5,220 nucleotides of DNA, from assembly GCA_029863665.1 (NCBI GenBank), contig JAOTUX010000096.1, positions 1-5,220 on the forward strand, given 5' to 3'. Source of the DNA: Candidatus Nitrosopumilus sp. (GTDB lineage Archaea > Thermoproteota > Nitrososphaeria > Nitrososphaerales > Nitrosopumilaceae). The translations under genes and the position numbers were made by a program. Of this stretch, positions 4,243-5,220 are shown piece after piece; position 1 is the stretch's first letter, and the number at the start of each line of letters is the position of its first letter. The notes under the pieces were generated by a model that saw only the letters and a program-made list of their open reading frames with translations, did no database searches and had not been told where the DNA came from.

Positions 4243-5220
4243 TTATTTTGCAGATTTTTGTCTAATGATAAATATAGAAACGATTCCGATCGCAATTCCA
4301 ACTATTAATCCAACTACAATACCCACACTAAAGGATGAATAAGGTTCAGTATCAGTCATAATAATGTCTTCAGAAGGTTTTGTTTCAATAATAGTGACAA
4401 TGTCTTCTTTAGAATCAGAGGGCATTGGAGTTGATTCAATATCAATTTGTTTGTTTTGAAGAATTATTTCAGAAGAGATATTTGTAAATTTAGCTGCAAG
4501 AGTAAGTGGTTCTGTTGTAGATTCTCCTCCAAACAAAGTTGAATGTGTTAAAAGTGTGTAAGTACCAGTTTGATTAATTGGCACATAAAGAACTGTAGAT
4601 GTATCATCCTTATTTTTTACTGGGAAAAATCTTCCACCTTGACTAAAAATAGAGTTACCCAACCAATCAAGGGAAGACCATCCAAGAAAATGACCAAATA
4701 CTCCAGAAGGAACATTTGTTTGTACTATTTTTCCTGACGGATCAATAACAAATACAGAGATATTAGTATCATCAGTTATCCATGAAAGTTCAATTGCCGC
4801 AGAGTTAATAGATTCATTTTGAACATCAAAATAATATTGTCTCCAATCACCTGTCATATAGCGATTAGCCATATCAAACGCACCTTTGGTATATCCATTT
4901 CCATATAGTATATCATCACTTTGCTTTCCTTCAATCAAAATCAAAGAATCATTATCTATTATCGGTTGTTTAATTACAGAAGATACAGGTGCATTTACAG
5001 TATGTTTATCACTTTCAAAAGACAGGAATCCTTGATAGACACCAGTCTGCAAATTATTTGGGGCAACCAATGTTACATCAACTGTAGCAATATCTTTTGG
5101 AGGCACAGAGATAATTTCAGATTCTGGCCACAGAGCTGACCATTTTTCTTTTTCATAATAACTTGCAGAAAGAGTATAGTCCATAGAAGTTGAATTTTGT
5201 TTTGTATCACCTAACCAGTA
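4243..5220 (-). CDS. C-terminal part of a large membrane-anchored surface protein, possibly an S8 (subtilisin-like) protease
   Basis: The frame is open to the right edge, giving 325 residues. The Met at 5184-5182 is preceded by twelve more sense codons and is probably internal. Residues about 1-85 look like an Fn3-like beta sandwich: 'PPKDIATVDVTL' and 'GVYQGFLSF' resemble the strand pattern where subtilisin-family proteins cap repeats with 'G.Y.G.(I/L)'. Residues about 100-245 form another beta-rich domain ('GDWRQYYFDV', 'SVFVIDPSGKIV', 'NQTGTYTLLTH') like pre-peptidase or bacterial-type C-terminal folds. An acidic, Ser/Thr/Pro-rich linker (about 258-294) leads to one membrane helix (about 297-319) and a short basic tail, RQKSAK. 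Most of the protein should therefore lie outside the cell, with the tail in the cytoplasm. Several N-x-S/T sequons fit a glycosylated archaeal surface protein. No catalytic residues are in the window, so the protease call rests on domain style only. A non-enzymatic surface protein is equally possible. Confidence 0.6.
   Translation of the reverse strand, partial: YWLGDTKQNSTSMDYTLSASYYEKEKWSALWPESEIISVPPKDIATVDVTLVAPNNLQTGVYQGFLSFESDKHTVNAPVSSVIKQPIIDNDSLILIEGKQSDDILYGNGYTKGAFDMANRYMTGDWRQYYFDVQNESINSAAIELSWITDDTNISVFVIDPSGKIVQTNVPSGVFGHFLGWSSLDWLGNSIFSQGGRFFPVKNKDDTSTVLYVPINQTGTYTLLTHSTLFGGESTTEPLTLAAKFTNISSEIILQNKQIDIESTPMPSDSKEDIVTIIETKPSEDIIMTDTEPYSSFSVGIVVGLIVGIAIGIVSIFIIRQKSAK

Noticed and set aside
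4024..4308. Plus-strand open frame of 94 codons across the Rieske start and its promoter
   Set aside because: It spans the ends of two minus-strand genes plus the promoter, and its sequence shows no domain. Shadow frame.
4921..5139. Plus-strand open frame of 72 codons opposite the surface-protein gene
   Set aside because: It is antisense to a continuous beta-domain coding frame and has no supporting signals.
5182..5184. Start codon of a complete 313-residue protein
   Set aside because: Twelve further sense codons precede it up to the window edge with no stop, and the protein would lack an export signal despite its extracellular domains. It is most likely an internal Met.

Overview
The window looks like chromosomal DNA from an ammonia-oxidising archaeon of the Nitrosopumilus type (Thaumarchaeota/Nitrososphaerota). 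The evidence is low-GC DNA, archaeal TATA boxes placed for leaderless transcripts, a tRNA without encoded CCA, and a Rieske / fused cytochrome b / membrane-anchored cupredoxin cluster. That lineage uses such a cluster as its complex III, with copper proteins in place of c-type cytochromes. The assignment rests on remembered family knowledge and was not checked by a search.

Left part, plus strand (1-1514). The window opens in the last 56 codons of a probable beta-CASP metallo-beta-lactamase nuclease. One base later comes a full-length OGG1-type 8-oxoguanine DNA glycosylase with its active site intact, so the two are probably co-transcribed. A tRNA-Arg(UCU) gene and a small, uncharacterised, probably all-beta protein follow. 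The small gene meets the next one tail to tail, with a 4-base overlap of the stop codons.

Right part, minus strand (5220-1511). Read in the direction of transcription, it begins with the C-terminal 325 residues of a large surface protein anchored by one C-terminal membrane helix, possibly an S8 (subtilisin-like) protease. Next are a Rieske iron-sulfur protein with a Tat signal and a cytochrome b that overlaps it. After 51 bases comes an N-terminally anchored type 1 copper protein. Rieske and cytochrome b form a quinol-oxidising core. The cupredoxin is the likely electron acceptor, or a link to the terminal oxidase. No cytochrome c1 or f gene is present here.

Regulation. The Rieske-cytb transcript and the cupredoxin gene have almost the same core promoter (14 of 15 bases identical), each placed for a leaderless or nearly leaderless mRNA. 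A weaker relative sits before the small plus-strand gene and helps choose its start. I found no CRISPR array, insertion sequence, integrase or other mobile element. No gap between genes exceeds 60 bases. Most of the window is recognisable housekeeping or respiratory content, and I do not claim a new system. The best leads are the cytochrome b extensions, the shared promoter, the unusual tRNA T-loop and the uncharacterised small protein.
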